Source of the DNA: Isoetes taiwanensis
Taxonomy: Eukaryota > Streptophyta > Lycopodiopsida > Isoetales > Isoetaceae
Length of the DNA stretch: 64,000 nucleotides
Assembly (NCBI GenBank): GCA_021234155.1
Contig: JAJEKV010000375.1
Coordinates: 186,001 to 250,000 of the forward strand
Direction of reading: 5' to 3'
Shown: positions 1 to 12,785 of the stretch, piece by piece
Layout: each line of letters begins with the position of its first letter
Numbering within the stretch: the first letter of the stretch is position 1
The notes under the pieces: model-generated
The model's database searches: none
Told to the model about the DNA's origin: nothing
The model's input: the letters and a program-made list of their open reading frames with translations, nothing else
Program-made: the position numbers and the translations under genes

Positions 1-220
1 CATCGCTTTGGCTTGGCTGGACGTTAATTTTGACAGTGACTCTTTGTACACTCGGATATGTTAATGTACCGACAAGGATATAATAATGTTGTAAGGATGT
101 AATAAGCATAGTCAATATTATATAATGTAACGACTTGAGTAATTCGAGGGGTCCGCTCTTTGATCTCCAATCGCTTCGCAGCCCACTTCACTTCATGTTT
201 GATGGCGCTTATTGCGCAAA

Positions 221-3200
221 GAATTGGCCCGCCCAATTTATCAAGCGAGGATAGCTAAGTCAAATAAATTTAATAAAAGGCTATAGTTTCTAGGGTTAAC
301 CAAATTCGGGCGCCCAATTTTGAGTTAGCAAAATGCTGCCCAATTTGGTTAGCAAAGTAAACTAGAGAAATTTAAGACAAGGAAATGAGTGCACAGCGTT
401 ATCATTTCTGAAAAAAGAAGTATGAACAATTGTTATTAACATATTTCAACGTATTTTCAAATCATAAGTCGCTCATTCGATCAGGGGAGGCACATCTTAG
501 AATGATCCCTATTGGGTTCTCCATGCGTGGGCCGAGGTTGTTGTGCTTTGCCTCTTTGATCAATTCCATTTTTTGCATAAAAATCTTCTGCCTCAGTTCC
601 TCATTCTCATCATCATCCGCACCTTGATTGTTCCTTACGTGTTCGCCACCTCTTCCTCTACATCTTGGCTCATCGTGTTGGGGACCACATCCTCTCCATC
701 CCCGATTGTCCCCCTTCCCGTGTTTCCATGACAACGACAGAGTCGCTCTCCTAGCAACCTCTTCCTCGAACTTTGAGGTCGCCCTCAATCATGTCCCCCG
801 AGTATTCACCAGTCCCGGCCCCCTGCCGGTCGTTGATGTTGTTTTTCTTCTCCTAAATAGTTCCAAATCCACGAGAGCCTAGGGCAGCCAGCCCTTTTGA
901 GCTCTACTTGAATCAAGGCGCTCTTGTCCTCGTCTCAATTGATTGCACTCGTTTATGGTTGTAGACGAGAACGGACAAGGTGTCTCTGGGGAAGTCGAGG
1001 TGAAGAGCATTTTTGGAAGTAGAGGCCTTCTTCTTTCCCTCTTTTTATCTTTCAGAGTGCCCGAGCTCTTGATTTTTTCTCGCCTAACATGACATCGAAG
1101 TTGCTCGAATATCTCGTGCACAAGCTTAATTTCCAGCTTCGCCCTGTCTCAAAAGACAATGTTTTATAGCCCTCAAGACACCGCCGCCTTCTTTTAAAAG
1201 CACCACCGAAAAGAAGTCGAGAACAAAGGCAACCTTCCAAAGATCAACTTCAGACTAGATAGGTGCACGCCCTACTTTCCAACCGATTTTGCACTGTGCA
1301 TTCCTCCCCACCGGGCCGCACTTTGTCGCACTAAGGTCGATACAAACCAATAAGTCGCATCGGAAAACAAATGTTAGAAACATTGATAGTCAATAAGCAA
1401 ATTGGGCGGGCCAATTTAAAATGCATACCGCCGCACACCTGGATCGCAAATTCTTTTCGATGTCCGCTTTTTCTCGTAAATGCTGGGGAAACTTAGCATA
1501 TTGTTTTTGGATGGTCAATTAGCTGAAGCAAATATTTATTTCAGCATCGATGGCGAGTGGATGCGTCTCTCGCAACATACATTAGCTTGAGGACAAGACA
1601 TTGCAACTCCGAACTCTAGAGGTAGTCGCAGATTCGTAGGGGGTCCCGGTAGGGAACCAACCCAAACACTACCGCCACCGCCTATTGTCTTCATGGCGGA
1701 TAGGCACTCATTGAGGCGGTCACGTAATAAATATAGCTACCCAAGAAAGCCGCTGGTCCTCATCGTGCTTAGCCGGTCAAGGAATTTTTCATAATCTTCC
1801 TTTGGCCATTTCTTCATTATATCCAAGTCGAGATCCAATGAAGCGGCCGGCGTGTTTACCACGCCCACGCACAAACCTCGCTGACTAACGCGGGAAACAC
1901 TTGAAAGGTTTGCCACCCTCCTCAACCGCCCTAGAAGATATTCGCTACACTTTGTAGAGGGACTCTAAAGCTTTCCTTCTCCATCTCTTTGCGTCCTTCG
2001 CATCCCATCCATGCTACTTAAGTAACATAAGCATGATTCTCCGGAATATGGGGTGAGCTTGCCTCAAGGCGACCATGTCTTGAAAAGGAAGTTTCTTCAC
2101 TTCCTTCATGTATCCGACAAGGGCCCGCTCCATTGTTCCAATCTTCTTCAGCCTCTCCGGCCTCGACTTTCATAGTCGTCTTCCAAAGATAATCCTTGCT
2201 TCCCTTCAGAATGTGGTGCCATCCTTGATCTCCTCAAAGAGCCTTTGCGTATCTAGAGGATGCATGGACATTAATGGGCGACGGGAATTATTGGTGAAAA
2301 GTCTAAGCCTATCCTTCACCTCAATTTTTCTCCCTTCGCCCTTCAACCGGTCTTCAGAGAATAGCGGGCAACCGGTGCACATATTCCACTACCGTCGTCA
2401 AGATATACAAAGTAGTCGTAGTCGCATAGTTGACTTCTTAATCGCTTCGCGGCGCTCTGACTTTCCAATCTGCATGACGCAAGAAGGCACGGATAAAACA
2501 TACATCATCTTAATTTGCTTGCACTGGGCTGACGCAAATTGAGCGCCTTAATTTGGATCATCCGAACCTTCCGGTGGGGCGGAAGCCCAATTTCCCAGCG
2601 TTCAATTGGGCTGAGCACCCTATTTGCGGCCGTTAAGTGAGCCCGATTTGAAAAGAGTTAGCAATTTGGGGAGTAGTGACCCAATTTGGTTTAATGAATA
2701 TACGGTGTCGAGTAATGGTGGTGATGCACTTACGAATAAGCTCCACTTGGAAATGAATTTGCATTTGCCCTTCTTAGGCTTCCCATAGAATGCCGGTTCT
2801 ACATTTAAGTCGCTTGAATTTCTTCAAGAATACTTCTTAGTATAGTCTTCTTTGTTATGTCATTATTCTCGGCCGGCTAATTTTCGATTCGACATCACTG
2901 TGGAGATTTCTGCCGGGACTTCGGCATTCCTTTTGGCATAGAAAAGAATATCGGGCCTCGCCAAGTGCTTCCTTTCGTGAGGCCATGCCAAAGCTTGTGT
3001 GACAAGCGCTTGAGCAACCGTGGGTCGTATGGTTGCCATTGACAATCCAAAGATTCTCGCATTTTGCGTGTCCTCCGCCTTTTTCCACTTGATTGCTCGC
3101 CCCTGGCTCTCGATCGGATCGGGCGGCACGACATCGCCATGGTGGAGGGTGCATCGATGGCCGATAAACCATTCCAGAGAGGTCCAAGTGTTCGGACTTA

Positions 3201-6200
3201 TGACCCTACAAGTCATATTTGCCCGGCTTTATGCATCTTGAACACATCGACTTCAATCAAGCCCACCCCCATAGGGTAGATTCTCTCCCCGTGCTTGATG
3301 CTTGCTATGGCGCTCTCGTGACAACTCATGTCCGCTCTCCGAAAGTGACGCCGCCACCGATGAGTGAACTTCACGATCCCGCCGTATTACTATCCCGTTC
3401 GGATGAAGAAGGTGACAAGGACTCTCCTCCCCGAACTATTTGGGCTCTGTGATAAGATGTCCCGGCTTATGCCTCTTGGACGGGGACCACTAAATCTTTC
3501 CTCTGGCGCTTAGGGGGTTCCTCTTGCAGACCGGGTCCTCTTACGCGCACTCACCTGGGGCGACCTTGATATTCTCTTCATTCCGCAGAATACAAGTTTA
3601 GTGGCGACTGACTTTACGGTGAATAGCCTTAGCAGTGTCCTTCTTTTTGTATGTCGGTCTCCATGGGCTTTGTGCTGCAATGTCTTCTGCTTCTTTGTAT
3701 CTAGACTTAAGCCACTTAGTATCGTATACTTTAGGTTGGTTTTTGCCACGATACTGGAATAAAGGCGGTCAATTTCGACCTGCTTGTGTTCTAATATGTT
3801 CGGCAGTAGTAGCCATCCAAGATGCTCAGTTCTTGATTTGATTCCCGATAAACTTTCATATGAGTCTAAGTGCCCATCCTTTCCGGGCGCAAAGAATGTG
3901 GCTTTCCTTTATACTTGCGCTCATCATACATGGCTCGTGACTTAGAAAGTGGAACTTTATAAAATTTTAAAGTCCGATCTACGGTGTCTTCAACATCGAT
4001 GAGGAAGTCATCGTTGTTCTCGGCGAGACCTCCATGTCGATGACGATACCACTTAATTCATTTTTCCCGCCCTATCTTGCCAAAGAAAAGCAAAAGATCC
4101 TTGAGGTGGTTTGTCTGGGACCTGTGATGAATGTTCCTATCTCTATGCACCTAGACCCATTCTCAAAGAATCACAAAATTTCATGGGCACACAACCCGGA
4201 TGCTAAAGAAGCGGTTCTTTCTTTCTTCGCTCTTGCATCCTCTATTGCAATAGCCTCTCGCTAAATTTGGGTCCCAGATCGAACCCGGGGAACCGGCTTT
4301 GTTCAAGCGCCATATTAATTCCCAGAATCCGGAAAGTAATGTTAGTACCGGGAGACTTTAAATGAAGAGATTTGTATGATGGAGGCAAATTGGCACCACC
4401 AATTTGGCCGATCCCTACAAGACACCAAATTGGGCTCGGCCCAATTTAAATTCTGGGCCAACTCATGGTGAGCCTTGGGGCTTAGGAGACAACCGCATCC
4501 GCGGGGGCCAAATTGGTTTGCCCAATTTGATTGTCCTTTAATGACACCAAATTGGGCAGCCCAATTCTCCGGTGAACTCATGGTGGAGCCTTATACTGAG
4601 GGAGACGATTCCATCCCATAGGGGCCAAGTTCAGCCCGAATCCCTTGTCCCAGACATCCTACGCGACCATAACAGTGTGAATTTACTTATCCCTCACACC
4701 AAAGGTGGATTACGCCCAATTTGTATCTGAAAGCACGATTTCCTAGGATGGTAGACTTGGTAGAGTAAATGGGGTGGTGAGCCAGTTAGTCTGCCAAGTC
4801 TACCTTCAAGGAAGTTAGGTGCTCTCAGGGATAGTAAATTACGCAGCCCACTTTGTGTTAGGGATATAAATCAAATTGGGCAGCCCACTTTGGTGTTAGG
4901 GAAAAGTCCGATGCCTTGCAAACGCGAAAGACCCTCCACTAAGCAATTGGGTGCCCTATTCGATTCGCATTAATCGTGTTTGCATTTGTGGGGAACCAAA
5001 GGAGGCATCTAGAAGATGTTAATATGTCACCACTACCAAATTCCGAGATGCAATAGCGGGATACTCAATCATTTGTGGCGCCAAGTTTCTATTAAGAAAG
5101 TAGTCCAGCCTTTTACCTTTTGCCTCCGTGGTGGGGCTAGATGCCATCAACCGCTAAGATTCCTTTGTCAGAAGGGGTACCAGGCGATAGGACAATGAAG
5201 AGAGGAAGGCGCCAAGGATGGCGACAAGCCGAGAAACACAAAGCCAAGTGCTCGATCCGGCCGGCTGTGCCTGGTTCGGGAGTATAGTCTGTGGCGTGGG
5301 TGATAGGGATGAGAAAGACTTTCGTGGCTACCAAATATGAAGGCGACATCATAAGCGCACCCACAAAGCACCAAAGAAGCGAAGTTTCTAAATGCAATAG
5401 TGGAGAATGAGGGGCTTTTAAAGGGTTATGGACCCTTCATGACGCGAAGACAAGTAATGTCGTGCATGTAAGAGTTTGGCCTTTTGAAAAAAAATGGACC
5501 GTTGATGGGTTGAAAGTGTGAGGAATTAATTGTGGACCTTAATAATAAGTGCAGGAGATTTTGAATTTCAAATCTGTCATTTATAGCCGCCCAAAATTAA
5601 CTTCGAGTCATGACGCGTCGTGTCGCCGTGCTTTAGGCGGGAATTTGTGTTTAAAAGTTCCCGCCCAGGACACATTACTTGGGTTAGGTGGGACATTTAA
5701 CTTTCAAAATATGGGGAAATTACATTCAAATTTTGGGGAATTCTTGTTTAAATGCAAATGCGGTTGAACACATTTGTTTTCGGCGGTGCTTTGTTTGGCT
5801 ACTATATTTTTACGCAAGGCGCAAACATCTTCGATTCATACTCATGGTCGCCAAAGAAATCTAAAAGGTTCGTCTTTGCTCCACGGTTAAATTAAGCCAT
5901 ACCTCGATGTGTAATTGCCGCCAAATGTGATGTGAAGGGATGTAATCAATCCGCCTTCCATTCCGCGGTTGTTCATTCACACCTTTCCATTCACCTCTTC
6001 ATTCACACCTCTTCATTCCGCCCTTTCGATGGGCTTTGTTGATTTACTCCCCATCATTCACCTGTTGTCATCACATTTACATAAACTCTAAGTTTCCATG
6101 CAAAGTTGGTCCTTTTCACGAAATTGTTGCAGCAGGAATTGTGTGAGGGCTATTTTCTCCATTAACCCTTGTTTGTAGTCGCCCTTCCAATGCTCGATTG

Positions 6201-6873
6201 TATTTGTTTTGGTAGCTTCGATGATAAATTCAGGTGATTGTCTGCCTCTTACTTCTTTTGTAATACGCCTCCTTGAGTTTCATCTGAGAAAGGGACCGGG
6301 TGGGCTCACCGTCCGGTGGGCTAAGCTTGTATCTCGAATGTGTTTCTCTTGGTGAAGACAATTTAAATTGGGGCGTAGAGTGTCCGGCCTACTTTACATT
6401 TCTTTAACCACCACGAACAAGTGGGCGGCCCAATTTGTCTTGTGATATGGCCTATTTAGGCGACAACCTTCTTTTTGTACCCATTGTGAGACCGGGACCG
6501 TGCATCAATACTACCCTTATATAAAGCCTCATTAGGTTCTAATTGGGCGTAGCCCACTTTTTAACAAAGGGAACAACTTGGTCGCCTGCATTGTCCCCTT
6601 GTGTAGATGACCGTGACACGTGGAAACCTGTCCAGTGGGCTAATCAGATCTCAATGTGTTTTTCTCTTGGTGACAACTAAATTGCCGAAAGTGTGTCCGC
6701 CTACTTTGACTCTTGACCACCAAGAACAAATTGAATGGGCGCCCAATTTGTGTGATATGGCTTTGTCAGGCGAGAACCTTCTTTTCTACCCATTGTGAGA
6801 CTTAATGATCCAATACTAACCCTACACAGGGAATCTAAAGACCTCAAATGTAAAAGGGCACCGCCCAATTTCA
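221..6873. repeat. Dispersed CAAATTGGGC / GCCCAATTTG motif family
   Basis: About twenty copies of a 10-12-bp motif occur in both orientations. Examples lie near 221-240, 311-320, 338-348, 1398-1416, 2585-2612, 2679-2689, 4384-4448, 4507-4570, 4709, 4873-4890, 6369, 6426, 6541, 6731-6753 and 6860. Several are facing pairs (CAAATTGGGC next to GCCCAATTT), so they could pair as short hairpins. One further copy lies at about 7917, inside the transposase-like gene. I did not see the motif in the rest of the window. Short motifs repeated in both orientations are known from subterminal regions of CACTA/En-Spm transposons, where transposase binds them. That role here is inference. Confidence 0.6.
462..788 (-). 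CDS. Possible decayed ORF, Gly/Arg-rich then charged helix
   Basis: A 108-codon open frame. Its first half is rich in Gly, Arg and Cys (for example GRGGEHVRNN). Its middle is a charged, probably helical stretch (DDDENEELRQKIFMQKMEL). The composition recalls the basic, nucleic-acid-binding parts of retroelement or transposon proteins, but I see no zinc knuckle or other defining motif. There is no clear promoter or neighbour to support it. It may be a remnant of a transposon gene or a chance frame in GC-rich DNA. No function is assigned. Confidence 0.15.
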   Translation of the reverse strand: MRATSKFEEEVARRATLSLSWKHGKGDNRGWRGCGPQHDEPRCRGRGGEHVRNNQGADDDENEELRQKIFMQKMELIKEAKHNNLGPRMENPIGIILRCASPDRMSDL

Positions 6874-7613
6874 TTGTCCTTGTAACCATTGAATGGGAAT
6901 CCCCGGGTCATTTGCAATGCTTTCTTGTCTTCCTTACTCGATTTTAACACTACTGAAATCCTTGTGCGGTTGTGTATCTCTTCCTTAATGAACATCTAGT
7001 AGCAAAGGGAGTTGTGGGGCAAATGACACAATGCCACTTCAAGGAGATATCGAATGGACTAGTGGCGTGAGGTGCCACCATACCCTTCCTTGGCCAACTC
7101 GGATGCAAACACAACAGCGAAGCGGGGGCTCATTCGTTCTCCGGAGAAGTGAAGATGCTCGTGAGTCGCCTCGCTAATGACGCCGGCAAAAAAAGACCGG
7201 AAAAGAGGTGGGGAAGGAGACACAACCTTGGGACAAGATATACCCTTCTTGAAAAGGATTGTGAGATATGGCACTCATGCGACTCCATTATCCCGGAAAG
7301 GATTCATATCTTTCACCGCCCGATGATGTTTTGTGACCGGGCCGGGTTTCAAGTTTGTGGGAGTATTCAGAATCGAAGGTTTCCCTCCCTTTTCGAAGTG
7401 AACATCCGTTGCCGTGGTTGCGGTGCCGGCCGGGATGCTCGTGAGATGGAGCAATGATCTCGTTTGTGTTAACGGGGTAAAGGTCTCGGAGATATTGACC
7501 GCAGCACCGCAACAGGAAGCAGATATTGTGTCCAGCCAGGGGAGCTCAGAGCATCAGAAGCACCCAAATTATGAGAAACGACATTACACTTTTTCATTCC
7601 CGAACCCCCGGGG

Positions 7614-9828
7614 AAGGTTGTTAGGCCACCAAAGCTTGCTCGTCTCACCACTCAGAATGCTATCCTCAGTTACAGGAGGACCTTGTGTTGCAAGAATAGG
7701 TGTTGCGTCAGGTTCTCTACTAATGAAGTTGTTAACATGTGAAAGGAATTCCTAGCCATGAAATCAAGTGATAGGGTTACTTTTGTTTATGACATGTTCG
7801 CCAACAACATGAAAGGTCGAAGAGTGGACGACCGGGTCTTTGCGGGGAATCTCGTTTGCGAAAGGGCGTGGTACCTTGGTCTCGGGATCTCAAAGTCGGC
7901 GATTCTGAAATGGAAGGCCCAATTTCTTGAGGGTGCACGCAAGGCCGAACATGGTAAGCTGTGGCACCTTTGAAGCCCTCCTCGACGTTGGCATGTGAGG
8001 CCGTGTTTTCCATGTTCGTGGAAGGAGAACGGTGAATCCTTGCCCCACCGCAGTACAGTAAGAAACGAGGAGGGGATAAGAGAGAATGTCGAAGTTGCAT
8101 GCAATGTTTACGAAGTCCAAAGATTCTAGAAGGTGTTAATGCGAGAGGTTGTGGCATTGACCGGCAAGAAGGTATCACCGAATGTGTTTTCATAGAACGT
8201 GGAGGCGGAGCTTCCGGGACGTCAAGATCGTCAAAGAAAATTGCATTCTCAAATCGCTTATACATGTGAGGTGATCCGTCTGGGTTATCAAGACCAAAGA
8301 TGAAGGAGAGAGGAGGGTGTTGCATGATGAAAGAAGAGCGCATAGGGCGAGCAGCCTCGTGTCGCACAGTACTCGGGGTCGTGGAGATTATACTCCCACA
8401 GTATCCCGGCCAATATCTTTGTATTATTCACGACAAAATGGATCAAGCCAAAACAATGATTCCAAAATTGCAACAATCTGTGAAGTCTCTCCGAGACTTG
8501 ACAAGCTGAAAACAACATTGATCGGGTGCATTGACTCATGGTCATGGGAATGGATCCTATGGAAACTTTGCCCTGGACTTATGGCCAGATGACTCTAACT
8601 TCCATGTAGGTTCTTTGAATAGCATCTTGAAGAGATTAGAGATGGGGCACGAGTATGCAGGAGGCCACCTGTCAGTGCCTGAAACATCTGCTCCAAAATG
8701 GGTCTCCCTCATTGCGAGACACAACGACCTTGAGTCAAAGTTGTCACTATCCAATACCGGCAAACTTGCTAATTTACCCACGAACCGGGGGACCATCATT
8801 GAAGCCTCGCCCAAGATACTTTATTTGTACCGACAACGATGTCCGACGTAACAAGAATAGGTATGTCTTCTCCTATCTTTCTTACCTAGTATATCTTGGT
8901 GTGTTTGAAGAGATTGAGCTAGGGTTCATGATGCCCGGTCACACACATGATGATATCGATGCCTTGTTTGGTAACTTCTCTACATCTTTAAAGAAGGCAG
9001 AGAGGTGCTCACAATGCCGTAACCATCGTGTATGAATTCCACAAATGCAACTTGAATACACCACGGCCCTATGTTGTTGACAAAGTTAGGATTGGAAGGG
9101 TTTTATAGAAGGCTACATACCGGGATGGGGATGATAGATTGACAGTCATACCACCCCTCTAACTTTCGATTCGCTTATGAATGGTGATTGGCAGTCATGT
9201 ATTACAAAACTAGACCCACTTATTGGATTGGTTGCCCTTTGGTGGAATAAAGATGTGGAAAGAAAAAGAGGACGGGGAAGCCCATGATGCCAATTGGATA
9301 TCCTAAAAGCTTCCTCCCAAGAAATCGGTGAAGGACCTTGGCACAACTGCGAAAACAAGATCCACAAGCATATATTGCATTGGGTTGCTTGTTCAACGTC
9401 TAACAAAGGTGCTTAAAGCGCCAACTACTCGGCACGGTTCACGGCCACGATTGAATATTGGATGAAACTCCCGCAAGAACTTCGGGAACATCGGAAGTGA
9501 CGAAGGCACTTATAATGACTTCTCGGCCACATTACTAGGCAAAGCACAAGCTCCACCTCATGTAGGCAGTAGTGGTGGAGCCAATTGCTACTATCACTCC
9601 TCCTTATGTCGGCCCCTGGAAGGACAAACTGTCTGCGAATTCAACCCATACAAAGATTTGAAGAAAGGTATGTTTATTATGGCACGCTACGATGATGAGT
9701 TGTGCCCAACTTGGGTGGGCCTAGCTACCGAGGACCCACAAATGGATGATAAGAAGGAGAACTTTGAGACTATTTCCGTGACTTGGTGGGAGCCAATCCA
9801 GGTGAGGAACCAAGTCTACCCTGACTAA
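7614..9828 (+). pseudogene. Broken transposase-like gene (DUF7869-type, from memory)
   Basis: Three frames together give the order of a transposon protein seen in plants and invertebrates, which I believe Pfam labels DUF7869; this is unverified. Segment 1 (7614-7973, one TGA at 7740) has a Cys cluster (LCCKNRCC) followed by NLVCERAWYLGLGIS. Segment 2 (about 8370-8851) has IHDKMDQAK and GNGSYGNFALDLWPDD. Segment 3 (about 8815-9035) has the acidic core TDNDVRRNKNRYVF and the signature GHTHDDIDALFG. Segment 4 (9637-9828) is a C-terminal piece containing FIMARYDDELCP and VTWWEP. Order and spacing agree, so this was one gene, now broken by frameshifts and stops. The D, N and H-x-H/D residues suggest a DDE-like nuclease fold, which is inference. 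It is probably the former transposase of the surrounding GC-rich block. Confidence 0.55.
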
Positions 9829-9949
9829 TTATGCCAATTCTTTGGAAGAAGAGATGGAGGCCAACAACCGCAAGTGACCGCGATAGAAGTGGAGACTATC
9901 GACCACGCTTTGGGAGCCATCAAACAAGAAGAAGATACCTAATACTATT

Positions 9950-12785
9950 AAGATACAGGTGCATCATTTGCCGAGGCATATCAAAGACTCGAGAGGATGT
10001 CAACTAGTGTATGAAAATGAGTCATTCATCCAAGTGTACTAAAAAATGGTCCATAAATTCAGGTATTGTCCATAATTAATGAAATTGTGCTTTAATATAA
10101 AGAATGTAATACAAAGTAGATGGGTAACTATGGAAGTAGATATATCAATCAATCAATTATTTTCTAATGCAGAAAACAAAGCATGCTCCGGATTGTGAAT
10201 TGTATATTAAAGAAATGTATCTGAAAAATTATGAATTGTAGCAAATTTTGAACTTTAAAGTCGTATGCCATTTTCTGAACGCTTGATTTCATAACGAATG
10301 TAATGTCCTGATATGCATTCTTACTTTAGCTATTCAAAGTGAATTGAAAGTTGATCCAAAAACATTCTGGAAGCATATGAAGAGCTTAAAGGATGTATCA
10401 ATCCCGCTTAAAGTCCAAGATTTTTTCAGTATTATATCATAAGGATGGGAGGATAAGTTTGCAAAATGATGATGGGTTCACCACCACGCTTGATTGAAGT
10501 TTAACATTATTAAGGAAATACGCAAATTGCAAAACAATAGAGCTATAAATTCGAGTGTGATGGTGGCAAATTATTAAAGTGGGGATAATATATAAGCCGT
10601 TGATAATTTTTATGAATGAGGTCATCTGTTTAAGTTTTCTAAATGAGTAGCAACAAAGTCGGGTGATACCCGTATATAAGGCTCGAGATAAATCTGATGT
10701 TTGAAACTATCGAACATTAACTGTTTGCAGTTTGATGGAAAAAACATTTGGCGCTATAATAGATGATAAGCTTAGTGCTTGGACTGAACATTGCTTTATG
10801 GAATATTTCATCCAATAATCCATATTGACCAACCGCGGCCGTCTCCCCTGGGGTCAAACCCCAATTTCCACGTCACACTAAGATTATTGAACCATACTGT
10901 GGAAGTCAACAATATGTCAACTCCAAAATATAAGGATTTGAGTATTACCAGCACAAAATTAAATACCTATGACACTTAAATCACAAACGAAAATAACATA
11001 CATTCATGCAACAGGAAAGGAAGCCTGGGGATTTGAACTCCATCGACCAGGTTTGGCGTCAGAATTCTTTAATCTATGTAGTTGTAACAAACAAGAAAAA
11101 AAGGAAAAGAAAAAAAGAAGGGGGATCTACTGTATTATTCATATTTTTTCAAAAACCACTTTTATTCGTGAAAAAGTAATACTCAGATAAAAATTCAGAT
11201 GGAAGATCTGAAGTATAGTGAATTGAGCTTAAACTGCTTCTTTAAGCGAAATGCTTAAACCCAAAAGCACCACACCTGGATAAACCTGAAAGGCCTATCA
11301 TATTCAAAACTGTTTTAGGCAAAACAACTTAAACCTGAAATACCTATCATCTGTGCTGCTTAAACTCGAAAGCACCAAATGTATCATCTGCAAAACTGTT
11401 TAAATTCTAAAGAAATCAAATAACCAACAAACCTAATCCATTCTGACAGTTGAAATCTTTGATAGCCTGGCCTGCCATCCTCAACACATGAATAAAATCA
11501 TCTCATGGGCAAGATCATCAGAGGTGCAAGATCGTCAGCCTGCCAGACATCTCCAGAATCATGTGCATCAGCCTTGTCCAAAACATCTCCGGAACCCGCC
11601 ATGTGCTTGCTCTTCTGCAGCGGCACTGTAATACATCTCTGTGCTTGCTAATCCTGCAAAACATGGCGTGCCAGAATCCGGCTCTTGGCGGCGGTATCCC
11701 TCCGCTATGGCCATGCCGCCCTACCCAACCCTAGTTTCCAAGTTGGAAACTATTATAAAAAACAAATCAAAAGACATTAGAAAATCCAAAACATATTTCT
11801 GACATCATCATAATACGGTTTTGGTATACTCATACTTGCCAATCTTGGGTAATACCTGCTCTTTTCTTCAGTTGCAAAAGATATTGCCCACACTTACATG
11901 ACGTTTTTTTCCTTCAGTGCTAAGAACTAGCTGACTCAGTGATGCATCAATATTTCAGCCCGGACACAGCATCGCGGGTCGCATCCTGCGACAACTGAAC
12001 TCTTATAACGAGGCTGAATATTTTTGGCTCAGCCCAAGTTCAACAAGGATTCAGCCATGCCACGGGAATGTGTCCATGTGAACCTAGCATTATACACCTA
12101 GGTGTATGAACTTGGTTAATTTTTTCATTGTTTAGCATTGCAATAAGACAACACCACCCACCTGATAAATTCTCTTTGCTAGCCCTAGAATTTGAGTTGA
12201 TCATAATTTAATGCAAACCGAACTGGACCACTTGAAAACATTAATTGAGGCACAAAAAGACAATCCGACAGGCCACTCATAAAAACAACAATGCAACAGG
12301 AACGTTTGTCCACATTCCAAATTTCAAAAACCAACCAGCAATCTATCTCCTGCAACCTCAAGCCGTTAACCGCCGTCGGTATTTAATCCAACGGCCCACA
12401 TCAGCCCAAAATTAACACACACCAGAATGCACAGGCCTTTGAGGACACACCATTACACTTGTTCCAACAAACTCTATAAATACAAAAAGCTTTTAAATTA
12501 TTTTTTACCATAAAAAATAAGATCTTATATATATTCCTCCGTCGAGGTAAATAATGAACAATGCTAAGAACCCTAAAATTTATATGCACAAACACTCTGC
12601 AACTGCCTCAATCCATACAAACAAGCCTCTCCTGTGCTACAATCGATCCTCATCCTCAAGAATTATGCCAATTCTTATGAGCCCGTATCAGATCGTCAAT
12701 TTTCCACCATACCCACCTCGAAAATTAGATGCTTTTGGCCCGATCCTGCTGTTTTGGTCGTTAATTACAAATTTTGAGCCTTGAT
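9950..12785. other. AT-rich gene-poor interval
   Basis: Base composition drops abruptly at about 9.95 kb, just after the transposase-like gene. I see no coding region here. Near 11020-11100 there is a tRNA-promoter-like GAGTTCAAATCCCC on the minus strand close to an A-rich tract, possibly a SINE remnant. A GC-richer patch at about 11575-11720 has no open frame of note. The right end contains the 3' flank of the minus-strand patellin gene. No confident polyadenylation signal could be assigned. Confidence 0.5.

Larger units (their letters stand above)
1..7000. other. GC/CpG-richer block without an intact gene
   Basis: This stretch is visibly richer in G, C and CpG than the DNA beyond about 9.95 kb. 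I see no open reading frame with recognisable protein similarity. The longer frames (for example 2108-2542 plus, 2863-3216 minus) have no motif and look like chance openings in decayed sequence. The block is marked by many copies of a CAAATTGGGC-type motif, listed separately. It adjoins the broken transposase-like gene at 7.6-9.8 kb and may be the non-coding part of the same mobile element, but no terminal inverted repeats or target-site duplication were found. Confidence 0.5.

Noticed and set aside
2108-2542. 144-codon plus-strand frame
   Set aside because: No motif, no start context or neighbour. It lies in CpG-rich decayed DNA with several similar chance frames on both strands.
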